64,000 nucleotides of DNA from Haloarcula marismortui ATCC 43049 (GCF_000011085.1 NC_006396.1:2046001-2110000); one strand, 5' to 3'. Positions 7,909 through 18,794 are shown, counted from the stretch's first letter. Numbers and translations are program-made. Notes: a model not told the origin generated them from the letters alone.

Positions 7909-9015
7909 ATGGCCCTCCACGCAGTCGACGATATCGACGACGCAATTGACGCGACGAAGTCGTTTCTGTTCCCGTTCGAGAAATGGACGTGGCTGCGGAT
8001 GGCGTTCGTCGTGTTCTTCATCGGTGGCGGCGGTGTCGGACTGAACAACGTCCAGTCGTTCAGCAACTTCGGTGATTTCGGCGGGAACGGCGGCCCGGGC
8101 GGCCCCAGCGGTCCGGGAAGCGACTTTCAGCTGACCGCGCCACTCGAAACTGTGCTGTCCCTGCCGGGGGACTTCGCTCTGCAAGTCTCCGAACCCGGTG
8201 TCCCGTCCGGTGTGCCGGACGAACTACTCGCCGGGGCTGGGCTCCTCGTGTTCGCCGTTATCGGCCTGTTCATTCTGCTAGCACTCGCGTATGGTGTCCT
8301 GAGTAACTTCATGGAGTTCGTGTTGACCCAGGCGCTCATCGACCGCGAGATACACGTCCGCCGATATTTCAGCGAGCACGTCGGGAACGGCATACGGCTG
8401 TTCCTGTTTCGACTTGTCCTCGGGATTATCTGGCTCGGCATCGCACTCGTAATCGGCGCAGCCGGGTTCTTCCTCGTGCTCGGTGGCGAGGCCGCAAACG
8501 TCGGGGCATCGAGCGTCCTCGCGCTATCGGGACTGTTCATCGCTGTGTTCGCGGTGCTCGCGATAAGCTACGGCATCGTCTTTGGCTTCACCACGGTGTT
8601 TGTCGTCCCGCTGATGACGGCAGACAACGGCGGCGTTCTCTCGGGTTGGTCGCGACTCTGGGGTTCAATCAAACGCCACCCCAAGCAGTACCTCGCTTAC
8701 CTGTTTTTCTCTATCGTCCTTCAGATTGGTGTCGGTATCGTCAGCGCGATTCTCGGCATCATCGCACTCATCGTCGTTGGGATTCCGGTCGGACTCGGCG
8801 CGTTCGCACTCTATCTTGTCGTTCAGGGGACTGTCGGAATCGCTGTAGCCGGCGTTATTGGCCTGCTAGGCGGACTGGTTTTCATCGTCCTCAGTGCACT
8901 CATTCAGGTCCCGCTGACGACGTTCCTGCGATACTACGCGATGCTCGTGCTGGGTGACATCGACGCCGACATGGACCCGATTCCAGAGGTGCGCTCGGAC
9001 ATCCGGGCCGAGTAA
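7909..9015 (+). CDS. haloarchaeal multi-pass membrane protein (DUF7544-like)
   Basis: A 368-aa protein beginning MALHAVDDIDDAIDATKSFLFPFEKWTW, an N-terminus I associate with a widespread haloarchaeal family (DUF7544). About six hydrophobic segments are visible, at residues near 27-45, 105-130, 165-190, 200-230, 265-300 and 300-335. A Gly/Pro-rich external loop (about residues 60-72) follows the first. No catalytic motif is visible and the function is unknown. TATA-like AAATTTTACC lies about 30 nt upstream. Confidence 0.75.
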   Translation: MALHAVDDIDDAIDATKSFLFPFEKWTWLRMAFVVFFIGGGGVGLNNVQSFSNFGDFGGNGGPGGPSGPGSDFQLTAPLETVLSLPGDFALQVSEPGVPSGVPDELLAGAGLLVFAVIGLFILLALAYGVLSNFMEFVLTQALIDREIHVRRYFSEHVGNGIRLFLFRLVLGIIWLGIALVIGAAGFFLVLGGEAANVGASSVLALSGLFIAVFAVLAISYGIVFGFTTVFVVPLMTADNGGVLSGWSRLWGSIKRHPKQYLAYLFFSIVLQIGVGIVSAILGIIALIVVGIPVGLGAFALYLVVQGTVGIAVAGVIGLLGGLVFIVLSALIQVPLTTFLRYYAMLVLGDIDADMDPIPEVRSDIRAE

Positions 9016-9120
9016 CTAGAATGGCTTTTCGGTTTCAGGGCTGACCAGTCGGTCACGTCTTGCGGTTTCACTTTCACTTTCAGGCGGGCTTTTAATCCCT
9101 TACCACACAAATCGTCCCAT

Positions 9121-9567
9121 ATGAGTCAGTCAAGTCTGGACGACGACGAACTGTTCGGCGAGGCCGCAAACGAGATGCGAACCGACGTCGAGGAGTCGCT
9201 CGCAGAAGCCCGAAACGCACTCCCGGCGGCCGATTCGGTCTGGGACGTGGAAGCCGACAACACGCTCGGTGTGCTGAACTCGCTCAAGACAGCACTCGAT
9301 GTGGGCGACGCCGAGGACCACCTCCGCGACGCAAAGAAGTGGTACACGATGGGCGAACGCGCGGACGCCTTTGAGGACGCTGATGACCTCGCTGAAGAAA
9401 TCGAGACCATCGCGGACCTCATCGACGATGTGGACGATGCCCGCGAGCAGGTCGGCGACCTCACAGCGACGATTCCACAGCTTCGCAGCACGCTCGAAGA
9501 ATTCGAGGGTGAAGACGGGGCGGACGCGGAGGCGGACGGCGACGCCGACGCGGAAGCGGAAGCCTGA
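9121..9567 (+). CDS. haloarchaeal acidic coiled-coil protein (DUF5790-like)
   Basis: A 148-aa very acidic protein, largely helical with heptad-like runs (LAEEIETIADLIDDVDDAREQVGD is part of one), ending in an Ala/Asp/Glu tail of low complexity. It resembles the conserved haloarchaeal family annotated DUF5790. No enzymatic motif. Nucleotides 9568-9754 after it contain no gene that I can support. Confidence 0.7.
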   Translation: MSQSSLDDDELFGEAANEMRTDVEESLAEARNALPAADSVWDVEADNTLGVLNSLKTALDVGDAEDHLRDAKKWYTMGERADAFEDADDLAEEIETIADLIDDVDDAREQVGDLTATIPQLRSTLEEFEGEDGADAEADGDADAEAEA

Positions 9568-9754
9568 GTTCGGGACAGCCACGTTCCGGCGAATGCTCGC
9601 CGCGTGCTCCGCCGGTAGCTAGCGCGTCGCTCGCGTCGTCCAGCGTTTTTTCGGACCGATATACCACCGTGCTCGGCTCTATAGCCAAGCCTGACTGCTG
9701 TTCAGGTGGTCGGTGCGACACCCTTTAATCGCTCAAGTATGCCGGCGGTCCGGC

Positions 9755-10279
9755 TCAGACGATAGAGTCCGGGCGCGTCGAGAAGTAGTTGAACACTGCG
9801 CCGAGGCCAATGCCGTAGACGATGTGAGCAACGAGTGTCAGCACTGCGTACAGCACCAACATGAGTCCGGACTGACCGGTATAGAAGGCGAGTACGAATC
9901 CAGTCCACATGGCCGCGCCGAAAAACACGCCGCTGACGGGGTCGGACTGGCCCGGGAGGTACGCTTTCAACGAGGCGAACAGCAGCGGCCACGGGAACAT
10001 CCCGCCGCCGAGGAAGATGAAGAAGCCGAACAGGACCTCCGGTACGTAGCCAGTCAGACCCACGAGTTCGGTGAGGATGGCGAAGTCCTCGAGGTTGAAC
10101 GCGCCCAGTGACTGGGCGATGAGGAAGACGACCGTCATCATCGCTGTCCCGACCAGTCCACCGGCGGCGCCGACGACGCCGTCAGCGAGAATCCCGGCGA
10201 GACTATCGAACTCCTCGGCCTCGGTGAGACCGTCGTCGTTGACGGGCGGGTCCTCGACGCCGGATGACGTATCTTCCAT
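9755..10279 (-). CDS. haloarchaeal membrane protein (DUF6789-like)
   Basis: About 174 aa with an acidic cytoplasmic N-terminus and four hydrophobic helices (near residues 35-60, 75-100, 115-135 and 140-165), including GYVPEVLFGFFIFLGGGMFPWPL. This type is often found beside heme-copper oxidase genes in haloarchaea, and here it is divergent from the cox operon. It may aid oxidase assembly, but nothing in the sequence proves that. ATG at 10279 (MEDTSSG) is chosen; an ATG 15 nt and a GTG-type start 27 nt further upstream are possible. Confidence 0.65.
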   Translation of the reverse strand: MEDTSSGVEDPPVNDDGLTEAEEFDSLAGILADGVVGAAGGLVGTAMMTVVFLIAQSLGAFNLEDFAILTELVGLTGYVPEVLFGFFIFLGGGMFPWPLLFASLKAYLPGQSDPVSGVFFGAAMWTGFVLAFYTGQSGLMLVLYAVLTLVAHIVYGIGLGAVFNYFSTRPDSIV

Positions 10280-10396
10280 GGTGTGTTGTAACATGGCAGT
10301 GGACAAAAAGGTTCCCGCACACGTTAGGCCACCAAAGGATATGTGTCAGATTTCTGTCCGCAATACCTATTACAGGGTGGGAAGAATCATGAAGAA

Positions 10397-11212
10397 ATGG
10401 CGACATCCTTGATAACATACGCCACGGTTGTGTTCCCCTTGCACGGTGGCGACGTCAGGGCACCCAGTGCGGTGTTCGAGCAAATATTCGAGGTGTTCCT
10501 GCTGCTGGGGACAGCTGTCGGGGTGGTCGTCGTGGCCTACACCATGTACCACGCGCTCAAGTACCGCGACGACGGGAGCGGAACGGACCCGTACGCCGAC
10601 AAGGTCGAGCGGCCCGAGATGGGCGAGTTGCCAACCGGCGGCACGGGGGGGCGGAAGGTGTTCTATTCGTTCAGTATCAGCGCCATCATCGTCGTCTCGC
10701 TCATCGCCTGGACGTACTCGCAACTGCTGTACATCGAACAGGGCCCCGACCCGGCCCAGGAGGAGGCCCTTGAAATCGATGTGGAAGGGTACCGCTTCGG
10801 CTGGGACTTCATCTACCCGAACGGACACACGGCCAACACGCTCCGGGTGCCACAGGACCGCGTGGTCAGATTACAGGTGACTTCGACGGACGTGTTCCAC
10901 AACTTCGGGATCCCGGAGTTGCGAGTCAAGACCGACGCCGTCCCGGGCCAGTACACGTCGGCCTGGTTCACGGCCAACGAGACGGGAACCTACGCCGCCA
11001 AGTGCTACGAACTGTGTGGCAGCGGCCACTCGCTGATGACGACAGACGTGGTTGTGATGCCACAGGACGAGTACGAGGCGTGGTACAACGGGACTGAAGG
11101 TTCGGCCGGAAGCGGAGACCAACCGGCCGCGAACGGGACCGCAACCGAATCGACCAGCCTCGGGACACCGACCGCAGGCGACGTAGCGACCACCGGAGGT
11201 GCCCCAGCATGA
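10397..11212 (+). CDS. coxB: cytochrome c oxidase subunit II
   Basis: Electron-entry subunit of an aa3/caa3-type terminal oxidase in the cytoplasmic membrane. Two membrane helices (about residues 28-50 and 95-115) precede an external cupredoxin domain. CuA ligands are visible: VFHNFG near residue 166, then KCYELCGSGHSLM (about 201-213), giving His, Cys, Glu carbonyl, Cys, His and Met. The Thr/Ser/Ala-rich C-terminal tail is typical of halophiles. Its TGA overlaps the ATG of the next gene (ATGA), indicating translational coupling. No heme c motif CxxCH is present, so the electron donor is probably a blue copper protein. Confidence 0.94.
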   Translation: MATSLITYATVVFPLHGGDVRAPSAVFEQIFEVFLLLGTAVGVVVVAYTMYHALKYRDDGSGTDPYADKVERPEMGELPTGGTGGRKVFYSFSISAIIVVSLIAWTYSQLLYIEQGPDPAQEEALEIDVEGYRFGWDFIYPNGHTANTLRVPQDRVVRLQVTSTDVFHNFGIPELRVKTDAVPGQYTSAWFTANETGTYAAKCYELCGSGHSLMTTDVVVMPQDEYEAWYNGTEGSAGSGDQPAANGTATESTSLGTPTAGDVATTGGAPA

Positions 11213-13773
11213 GCCACGACCACGGCCTCCCGCCGAAGTCGTCGGTCAGCCGATGGTTCCTCACAACCAACCACAAGGACATCGGCGTGCTGTATCTCAT
11301 CACCGCGCTGTTCTTTCTGGTCTTTGGGGGCGTTCTCGCCCTGCTATTCCGCCTCGAACTGATTTCCTCAGGCGCTGACTTGCTGGGGTCGATGGGGTAC
11401 AATCAGGCAGTGTCGACCCACGGCCTCCTGATGGTGTTCTGGTTCATTTCGCCGTTTGCCTTCGGCTTTGCGAACTACCTCGTCCCGCTACAGATCGGCG
11501 CGGACGACCTCGCCTTCCCGCGGCTGAACGCGCTGTCGTACTGGCTGTACCTGTTCTCTGGCATCCTGATGGGCGTCTCCTTCTTCCAGGGGACCACCTT
11601 CGCGGGCGGGTGGACGATGTACGCCCCGCTGAACACGCCGGCGTACATCCCCGGCGAGGGACTGGGGGCGACCTCGGTCGTGCTGGCACTCATCATGTTC
11701 ACCGCCGCGGTGACGCTGGGGTCGGTGAACTTCCTGACGACGATGTACCGGATGCGCGCCGAGGGGCTCCGGATGCGGGACATCCCCATCTTCTCGCTAT
11801 CGATCAACCTCACCGTCTGGATGATGCTCTTTGCCTTCGCGGCGTTGCTTGCGGCGCTGATGATACTCGCTTCGGACCACATCCTCGGGACGACCTACTT
11901 CCAGTACTCCATCGACGGGACGACGATGGCGACCGACGCGGACAATCCGGGTGCGTCGCTGCTGTGGGCGCACCTGTTCTGGTTCTTCGGCCATCCGGAG
12001 GTGTACATCGTCTTCTTCCCCGCGCTCGGTGTGATGGCCGAGTGCTTCCAGACCTTCACCGGCCGGCGGCTGGTCGGCCGCAAGTGGTTCATCATCTCGA
12101 TGGTGCTGGTGGCGCTCCAGAGCTTCGTCGTCTGGATGCATCACATGTTCCTGACCGGCATCAACCTCCCAATCAAGACCATCTTCATGGCGACGACCAT
12201 CGGCATCTCCCTGCCATTCGACCTGATGGTGTTCTCGCTCATCTACACGATGGCGAAGGGGCGGGTCCGGTTCACAACGCCGTTCCTATTCTCGCTGGGC
12301 GCGCTCATCCTGTTCATCATCGGCGGCATCACCGGCGTCTTCCTCGGCGCAATCGTGCTGGACTACCAGTTCCGCGGGACGTACTGGGTCGTCGCGCATT
12401 TCCACTACGTGATGGTCGCGGGCGCGACGGCGCTGTTCGGCGGCCTCTACTACTGGTATCCGAAGATAACGGGGAAGATGTACAACGAGACGCTAGGGAA
12501 GATACAGTTCGGCGTCTACTTCCTCGGGTTCAATCTGCTGTACTTCCCGATGTTCATCGCCTGGGAGACGCCGCGGCGGGTGTTCGTCTACCCCGAGGGC
12601 CTGCAGATATGGCACTCGATGGCGACCGTCGGCGGGTTCATCCTCGGCGCGAGCTTCCTCCTCATGTTCTACAACCTTTTCGTGAGCCTCTGGCGCGGGG
12701 AGGACGTCGGGCCGAACCCCTGGGAGTACGCCACCTCCGCTGAGTGGGCCGCCGCCTCACCGCCGCCGCTCGAAAACTTCCCCGGTGTACCGAGCTACGG
12801 CACCGGGAAACTGGAGTTCCTCGACGAGGAGACGGTCGCCGAGCGGACCGAAAGCATACCCGGAGCCGCGGCGCATGGCCACGCGGCGACCGACGGCGGG
12901 ACCGCGACGGACGGCGGCGCGGTGACGGCGAGGGCCGCAGCGACGGCCACGGCGATGGAGTCGACCCACGAGGTCAGCGGCGAGGAACACGCCAGCCACG
13001 CCAGCTTCTGGCCGTTCCTCGTCAGCCTCGGCGGGTTCATCGCCTTCCTCGGGCTCTCGGGCGTGCGAACAGGGAGCGTGTTCTACCTGTCGATGGCGGC
13101 CGTCGGCGGGGTGACGACGTTCGGCTCGCTCGTCGGGATGACCCGCGAACCGTTCCACGCGCCGGAAATGGCTATCGCCGAACGGTGGCCCTTCGACAAG
13201 GTCGAGAAGATGAAACTCGGGATGTGGACATTCCTCGCCAGCGACATCGTCCTCTTTGGCGCGTTCATCGGCTCCTACGCATTCGTCCGGGTCGCGTACG
13301 GCTGGACGGCCTGGCACCACGACCTCATCCCCGCCGAGCACGTGACGATGCCCGGCCTCATCAACACGTACCTGCTGCTCACGTCGAGTTTCCTCGTCGT
13401 GCTGGCGATGGTCGCCGCCGAGCGCGAGAGCAAGCGCGGGACCGTCGCCGCGCTCGTCGGGACGTTCGCGCTCGGCGTCGGCTTCCTCATCAACAAGGGG
13501 ATCGAGTGGAACCACCTGTTCCACATCAGCACGGAGGCGTTCCCGAACGGCTGGAACCTCTCGACGAACATCGCGTCGTCGACGTTCTACCTGACGACTG
13601 GGCTCCACGGGGCCCACGTCATCATCGGGCTCATCATCTGTGCGTACATGACCGTCAGGGCCTGGAACGGGGCCTACCAGGGCGACGACAGGGCCATCGA
13701 GTACTTCGGCCTGTACTGGCACTTCGTCGACATCGTCTGGCTGTTCCTGTTCCCGCTGTTTTACATCCTATAG
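11209..13773 (+). CDS. coxAC: fused cytochrome c oxidase subunits I and III
   Basis: An 854-aa fusion. Residues 1-540 are the catalytic subunit: heme a ligand in VSTHGLLM (about 70), CuB ligand and cross-linked Tyr in HPEVY (about 262), CuB pair in WMHHMF (about 309-310), and heme a3/a ligands in VAHFHYV (about 396-398). A Gly/Ala/Thr-rich acidic linker (about 540-590) joins a subunit III domain with seven helices, including LGMWTFLASDIVLFG and the C-terminal YWHFVDIVWLFLF. It reduces O2 to water with proton pumping. The GC-rich linker contains a run of short Ala/Thr repeats. Followed after 4 nt by subunit IV. Confidence 0.95.
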   Translation: MSHDHGLPPKSSVSRWFLTTNHKDIGVLYLITALFFLVFGGVLALLFRLELISSGADLLGSMGYNQAVSTHGLLMVFWFISPFAFGFANYLVPLQIGADDLAFPRLNALSYWLYLFSGILMGVSFFQGTTFAGGWTMYAPLNTPAYIPGEGLGATSVVLALIMFTAAVTLGSVNFLTTMYRMRAEGLRMRDIPIFSLSINLTVWMMLFAFAALLAALMILASDHILGTTYFQYSIDGTTMATDADNPGASLLWAHLFWFFGHPEVYIVFFPALGVMAECFQTFTGRRLVGRKWFIISMVLVALQSFVVWMHHMFLTGINLPIKTIFMATTIGISLPFDLMVFSLIYTMAKGRVRFTTPFLFSLGALILFIIGGITGVFLGAIVLDYQFRGTYWVVAHFHYVMVAGATALFGGLYYWYPKITGKMYNETLGKIQFGVYFLGFNLLYFPMFIAWETPRRVFVYPEGLQIWHSMATVGGFILGASFLLMFYNLFVSLWRGEDVGPNPWEYATSAEWAAASPPPLENFPGVPSYGTGKLEFLDEETVAERTESIPGAAAHGHAATDGGTATDGGAVTARAAATATAMESTHEVSGEEHASHASFWPFLVSLGGFIAFLGLSGVRTGSVFYLSMAAVGGVTTFGSLVGMTREPFHAPEMAIAERWPFDKVEKMKLGMWTFLASDIVLFGAFIGSYAFVRVAYGWTAWHHDLIPAEHVTMPGLINTYLLLTSSFLVVLAMVAAERESKRGTVAALVGTFALGVGFLINKGIEWNHLFHISTEAFPNGWNLSTNIASSTFYLTTGLHGAHVIIGLIICAYMTVRAWNGAYQGDDRAIEYFGLYWHFVDIVWLFLFPLFYIL

Positions 13774-13777
13774 AACA

Positions 13778-14044
13778 ATGGACTGGAAAGGCTACACCGT
13801 CATATACGTCGTACTGTTCGCCTTCGCGACCGCGCAGGCCGTCGTCGAGTTCACCGGCCTCGTCGACAGCGCCTACTGGCCCGCCTTCGCGCTCATCATG
13901 GTGCTGTCGGTCGTCAAGGCCGTCGGCGTCGCCGCGTACTACCAGCACCTCCGCTGGGAACCACGGGCCGTCACGTACCTCGTGCTAGGCGGGACTGTTG
14001 CTGCGCTCGCGCTGACCGGCGCGGCGGCGTACTCGATACTGTGA
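13778..14044 (+). CDS. coxD: cytochrome c oxidase subunit IV
   Basis: An 88-aa protein with three hydrophobic helices (residues about 8-28, 33-53 and 65-86), matching the small subunit IV of prokaryotic aa3/caa3 oxidases in size, topology and position as last gene of the operon, 4 nt after coxAC. It probably stabilises the complex. The identification rests partly on context, since such small subunits are weakly conserved. Confidence 0.82.
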   Translation: MDWKGYTVIYVVLFAFATAQAVVEFTGLVDSAYWPAFALIMVLSVVKAVGVAAYYQHLRWEPRAVTYLVLGGTVAALALTGAAAYSIL

Positions 14045-14049
14045 GGGTA

Positions 14050-14493
14050 TCAGGCCCCGACAAGCTGGAAACCGACCGCGATGAGAAAGAGAACGCCCGC
14101 GACAGTCGCGGACTCGGCGACCGCTAGCGAGCGGGGATGTCCCCGTCGCGTCGCCGAGAGATACACCCCAAACAGCAGGTAGCCACAGAGGCCCGCCCCA
14201 CCGACCACGGCGACCGCAAGCCCCGCTATCGACTGGGTCTCGACGGGGCCGGAGATAGACGCGACGACGCCGACGAGGAGGCCGACGACCAGCACCGCGA
14301 ACGCGCCGACCCAGACCATCGGCTGGTCGGCATACGTCTCGAAGCGACTCTCGCGGTCACTCGTTGGAGACCGGCCGCTCGTTGACGACCCCGGGCTGTA
14401 GTGATACCACCCTCGCCCGCGGACCATCCATGTGACCACCGCCACCACTAACGCACCCATCAGTGCCATGCTAGCGAGGTACGTGTTTGACAT
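14050..14493 (-). CDS. unidentified membrane protein beside the oxidase operon
   Basis: A 147-aa protein with four hydrophobic stretches (about residues 5-24, 60-82, 88-112 and 123-145) and a hydrophilic Ser/Arg-rich loop after the first. Start ATG at 14493 (MSNTYLASM). It is convergent with coxD, separated by only 5 nt. No family recognised; position suggests but does not prove an oxidase-linked role. Positions 14494-14620 hold no supported gene. Confidence 0.65.
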   Translation of the reverse strand: MSNTYLASMALMGALVVAVVTWMVRGRGWYHYSPGSSTSGRSPTSDRESRFETYADQPMVWVGAFAVLVVGLLVGVVASISGPVETQSIAGLAVAVVGGAGLCGYLLFGVYLSATRRGHPRSLAVAESATVAGVLFLIAVGFQLVGA

Positions 14494-14620
14494 GTGATAG
14501 CATTACAACACAATGCGTAATAATCGTTTGTGCTCGGCCAACCAGAAACCGGTGTTTTCGCTGGTTCAGGCATTAGCCAATACCGACCACTGACGGCTCG
14601 GACATGCCGTCCTCGCCGCT

Positions 14621-16543
<1,923 letters not shown>

Positions 16544-16582
16544 TATCGGATTCAGGGGCCGAACCCGCAAAAGGCCGTCGGG

Positions 16583-17170
16583 CTACGTGGCTTCGGGCGG
16601 CAGTTCGACCCGGTCGCCGACCGCAACGCCGGTCCGGTTTGTCCACCCGCGGTTCACTTCGAGGACGTACTTGCCCCGCCCCGCGTAGCCTGTCAGGCCG
16701 CTCTCGGAGGTCCCCTCCGGCGGGAGCGGCGCGTGGTGGATGGTCGTGATAGTGCCGTTGGCGTCGATGAAGATGATGTCAAGCGGGAACGACATGTTCC
16801 GCATGACGTAGGTGTACTGGCCCGCCTCGTCGTGGACGAACAGCATTCCTTCGTTTGGCCCAAGCGACTCGGTGTTGCTCAGGCCGACGTACCGCTGATC
16901 GAACGTCTGTGCGATGCGAACCTCGACCGTCCCCAGCGGTTCCCCAGCATTTTTTTCACGCACCGCGACGGTCGTCCCTGGCGTCGAAGCATCCGTGGAG
17001 GGCTGTGTTGCGGTTGTTGTCACCGCGTCTGACCCCTCACGGACCGTTACTGTGCCCTCCTCGTACTCGCCGGTGCCAAGCACCTCGACCCAGAGGCCGG
17101 TCTGGAGGACCACGGCGGCGGCAACGAGCAGGCCAACCAGTCCGAGGACAACCACGGCAGGGCGCTGCAT
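16583..17170 (-). CDS. membrane-anchored DUF192 family protein
   Basis: The 195-aa protein has an N-terminal membrane anchor (residues 4-24), a Thr-rich spacer, then the DUF192 domain: VEVRIAQTFDQRYVGLSNTESL, EGMLFVHDE, YVMRNMSFPLDIIFID and YVLEVNRGW in the family order. The domain faces the outside of the cell. Function of the family is not established. Start ATG at 17170 (MQRPAVV) fits the anchor; the upstream extension of 15 codons is unlikely. Confidence 0.85.
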   Translation of the reverse strand: MQRPAVVVLGLVGLLVAAAVVLQTGLWVEVLGTGEYEEGTVTVREGSDAVTTTATQPSTDASTPGTTVAVREKNAGEPLGTVEVRIAQTFDQRYVGLSNTESLGPNEGMLFVHDEAGQYTYVMRNMSFPLDIIFIDANGTITTIHHAPLPPEGTSESGLTGYAGRGKYVLEVNRGWTNRTGVAVGDRVELPPEAT

Positions 17171-17267
17171 ACTCCGTGTGAGGGGTAGGTCGTGGGTAAT
17201 ACTGTCGGTGCCCACTGTCGACCGAGAGAGAAAGCGTTATTCCTGCCGATGGAAAACGGTGGAGTAC

Positions 17268-17341
17268 GGGTCCGTGGTCTAGTTGGTTATGACGTGGCCT
17301 TTACAAGGCCGAGGCCGGTGGTTCGAATCCGCCCGGACCCA
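17268..17341 (+). tRNA. tRNA-Val (TAC)
   Basis: Cloverleaf of 74 nt. Acceptor GGGTCCG pairs with CGGACCC, discriminator A; anticodon loop TTTACAA, anticodon TAC; T arm CGGTG-GTTCGAA-TCCGCC region. No intron. Its last 22 nt recur twice just downstream in degraded form. Confidence 0.94.
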
Positions 17342-17427
17342 TCCTGCGACGAACGGACGTGAGGAGCGGATGGTTCCTGTGGATTCGATTCCTGCCAGTC
17401 GCGCGCAACGCAGTGAGCACGTCTGGC

Positions 17428-17575
17428 TTCGGTTCGAATCCGTTCAGACCCACTTCTGACACCGACTGCGACGAGTGTAACGCGGAGCCAGCGGTGTCTG
17501 TGTGGGAAATGGTGGTTCGAGCCCCGGAAGACGAACATAGTGAGTCTTCCTTCGGTTCGAATCCGCTCAGACCCA
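17428..17575 (+). repeat. two decayed copies of the tRNA-Val 3' end (att-like scars)
   Basis: The last 22 nt of tRNA-Val (17320-17341) reappear at 17431-17452 and 17554-17575 with three and two changes. The two downstream copies resemble each other more than the tRNA: both carry CTTCG before GGTTCGAATCCG and both end in TCAGACCCA. Spacings are 111 and 123 nt. This is what successive insertions and losses of elements using the tRNA 3' end as target would leave. Nothing else is supported between 17576 and 17745. Confidence 0.7.
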
Positions 17576-17745
17576 GCCTGTGACGCCCGGACCAACCGGG
17601 CTTCTCGGGGCATTCAATTACACCTCGGTCTGTGGGAGAGCCAACTACAGCGGGGCAAACACCCACAGCCAGCAGAAACGGGGCCCTCTATCTCGATTGA
17701 TAGTCGCCCGTAATCCATATATCCGGAGTGGTGGTAGTGCATGAC

Positions 17746-17865
17746 ATGATAGATGGCTCGACGTGTCCGGCCTGCAGCGGGGACGTCTCGACGACTAATG
17801 GCACTGAGTACGAATGCGACGACTGTGGCGAGACGTTCGACAGCGCGGACCTATTTCTCCCGTAA
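17746..17865 (+). CDS. 39-aa zinc-ribbon microprotein
   Basis: The reading frame MIDGSTCPACSGDVS... contains two zinc knuckles, CPAC (residues 7-10) and CDDC (24-27, followed by GETF), the usual four-cysteine pattern of haloarchaeal one-domain zinc-finger microproteins. A TATA-like CCATATATCC centred near 17718 lies about 28 nt before the ATG, which fits a leaderless transcript. It sits between the tRNA-Val scars and tRNA-Phe. Function unknown. Confidence 0.75.
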   Translation: MIDGSTCPACSGDVSTTNGTEYECDDCGETFDSADLFLP

Positions 17866-17954
17866 TCAGCGGTCGACCCTCCCGGCGGATGCCACAAAAC
17901 CTCCGCCCGCTTTCGAAATGCTTTTTTCTACCCTCGTCATCGATTGGAGTGCGC

Positions 17955-18028
17955 GCCGCCTTAGCTCAGACTGGGAGAGCACTCGACTGAAGATCGAGCT
18001 GTCCCCGGTTCAAATCCGGGAGGCGGCA
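17955..18028 (+). tRNA. tRNA-Phe (GAA), integration target
   Basis: Cloverleaf of 74 nt. Acceptor GCCGCCT pairs with AGGCGGC, discriminator A; anticodon stem CTCGA/TCGAG around CTGAAGA, anticodon GAA; T arm CCCGG-TTCAAAT-CCGGG. The last 14 nt, with one flanking base, are duplicated at 32518-32532, which marks the right end of an integrated element. The intact copy is on the left, so insertion kept the tRNA functional. Confidence 0.97.
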
Positions 18029-18029
18029 T
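18015..18029 (+). repeat. attL core (tRNA-Phe 3' end)
   Basis: TCCGGGAGGCGGCAT, the 3' end of tRNA-Phe plus one base. It is identical to the copy at 32518-32532 and forms the direct repeat produced by site-specific integration. Confidence 0.93.
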
Positions 18030-18038
18030 ACCCTTCTC

Positions 18039-18064
18039 GGTTTACATGCCCGAAAGACAACCCC
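18039..18064 (+). repeat. left terminal inverted repeat of the element (candidate integrase arm site)
   Basis: GGTTTACATGCCC, five bases, then ACAACCCC. The same two blocks with the same 5-nt spacer occur inverted at 32481-32506. It begins 9 nt inside attL. This symmetry suggests integrase arm-type binding sites that synapse the ends. Confidence 0.85.
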
Positions 18065-18097
18065 ACTTAGCCGGGGGTCTGTCAGGGGGTGGTCGGC

Positions 18098-18667
18098 GTG
18101 ACCGATTCGGACCCCGACAGCGAGGGCACTTCTCCCGACGAAAACTGTAGGGAAGAGAGCCTCGAAACCACCGTTCAAGCGCTGGGAGCACGTCTTGACG
18201 CCCTCTCGAAGCAAGTCTCGGGACTTCGGGAGGAACTTCACGACGAGCGCGACGAACGTGAAGAGCTAGAGGACGAACTGGCTGCGCGTGATGAACGCAT
18301 CGACGAACTGGAGGCTGAAGTTGCGCGCCTCGATGCGCGCACCGACATTCTGGAAGTCGTCGAGAACGCTGACAAGATGTCTGGTAAGCAGCGCGCGGTC
18401 ACGCTGGTCCAGCACCTACACCGAGCGGCGAAAGCGCGTGAACGGCGTGACGAGCCGCCTGCAGCGACCGTCGACCGGGACGAGGCCGAGGAAGCGCTTC
18501 ACTACCCGAACATTGACCGGACGACGATCTACCGGGACATGGAGCGCGCGGCCCGGTTGATCGATGGCGATGCGCTCCAGTACACGAACGGAGAGCTACG
18601 GCTCGATCTTGACGCCGGGAGTCTCCCCCGCAAGTACACGGCTGACCAAGAGGGCGAGAATCTGTGA
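18098..18667 (+). CDS. coiled-coil protein with C-terminal DNA-binding-like domain
   Basis: The 189-aa protein has an acidic N-terminus and a long heptad-repeat coiled coil (residues about 25-90, with repeats such as ELHDERDEREELEDELAARD). Its C-terminal region, IDRTTIYRDMERAARLIDGDALQYTNGELRLDL in two pieces, looks like a winged helix. GTG at 18098 is chosen because a GGGGGTGG stretch precedes it; a GTG nine bases upstream is possible. It lies between attL and the MCM gene, where plasmid-type partition or replication accessory genes are often found. No close family recognised. Confidence 0.6.
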   Translation: MTDSDPDSEGTSPDENCREESLETTVQALGARLDALSKQVSGLREELHDERDEREELEDELAARDERIDELEAEVARLDARTDILEVVENADKMSGKQRAVTLVQHLHRAAKARERRDEPPAATVDRDEAEEALHYPNIDRTTIYRDMERAARLIDGDALQYTNGELRLDLDAGSLPRKYTADQEGENL

Positions 18668-18794
18668 AGTCCTCACAACAGATGCGATGGGGGAAGCCCC
18701 CTCCGGATTGGTCCACTCTGAGCGAAACCGTCTGAAACCTTAGATTTTGCAGGGTAGGACGGTTGTGTAAACAACTATCGATTAGCTGTTAGTA

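Noticed and set aside
11610-12743. Second-frame open reading inside the cytochrome oxidase gene
   Set aside because: Composition is the Asp/His/Arg-rich pattern typical of a wrong frame, and the oxidase heme ligands lie in the other frame.
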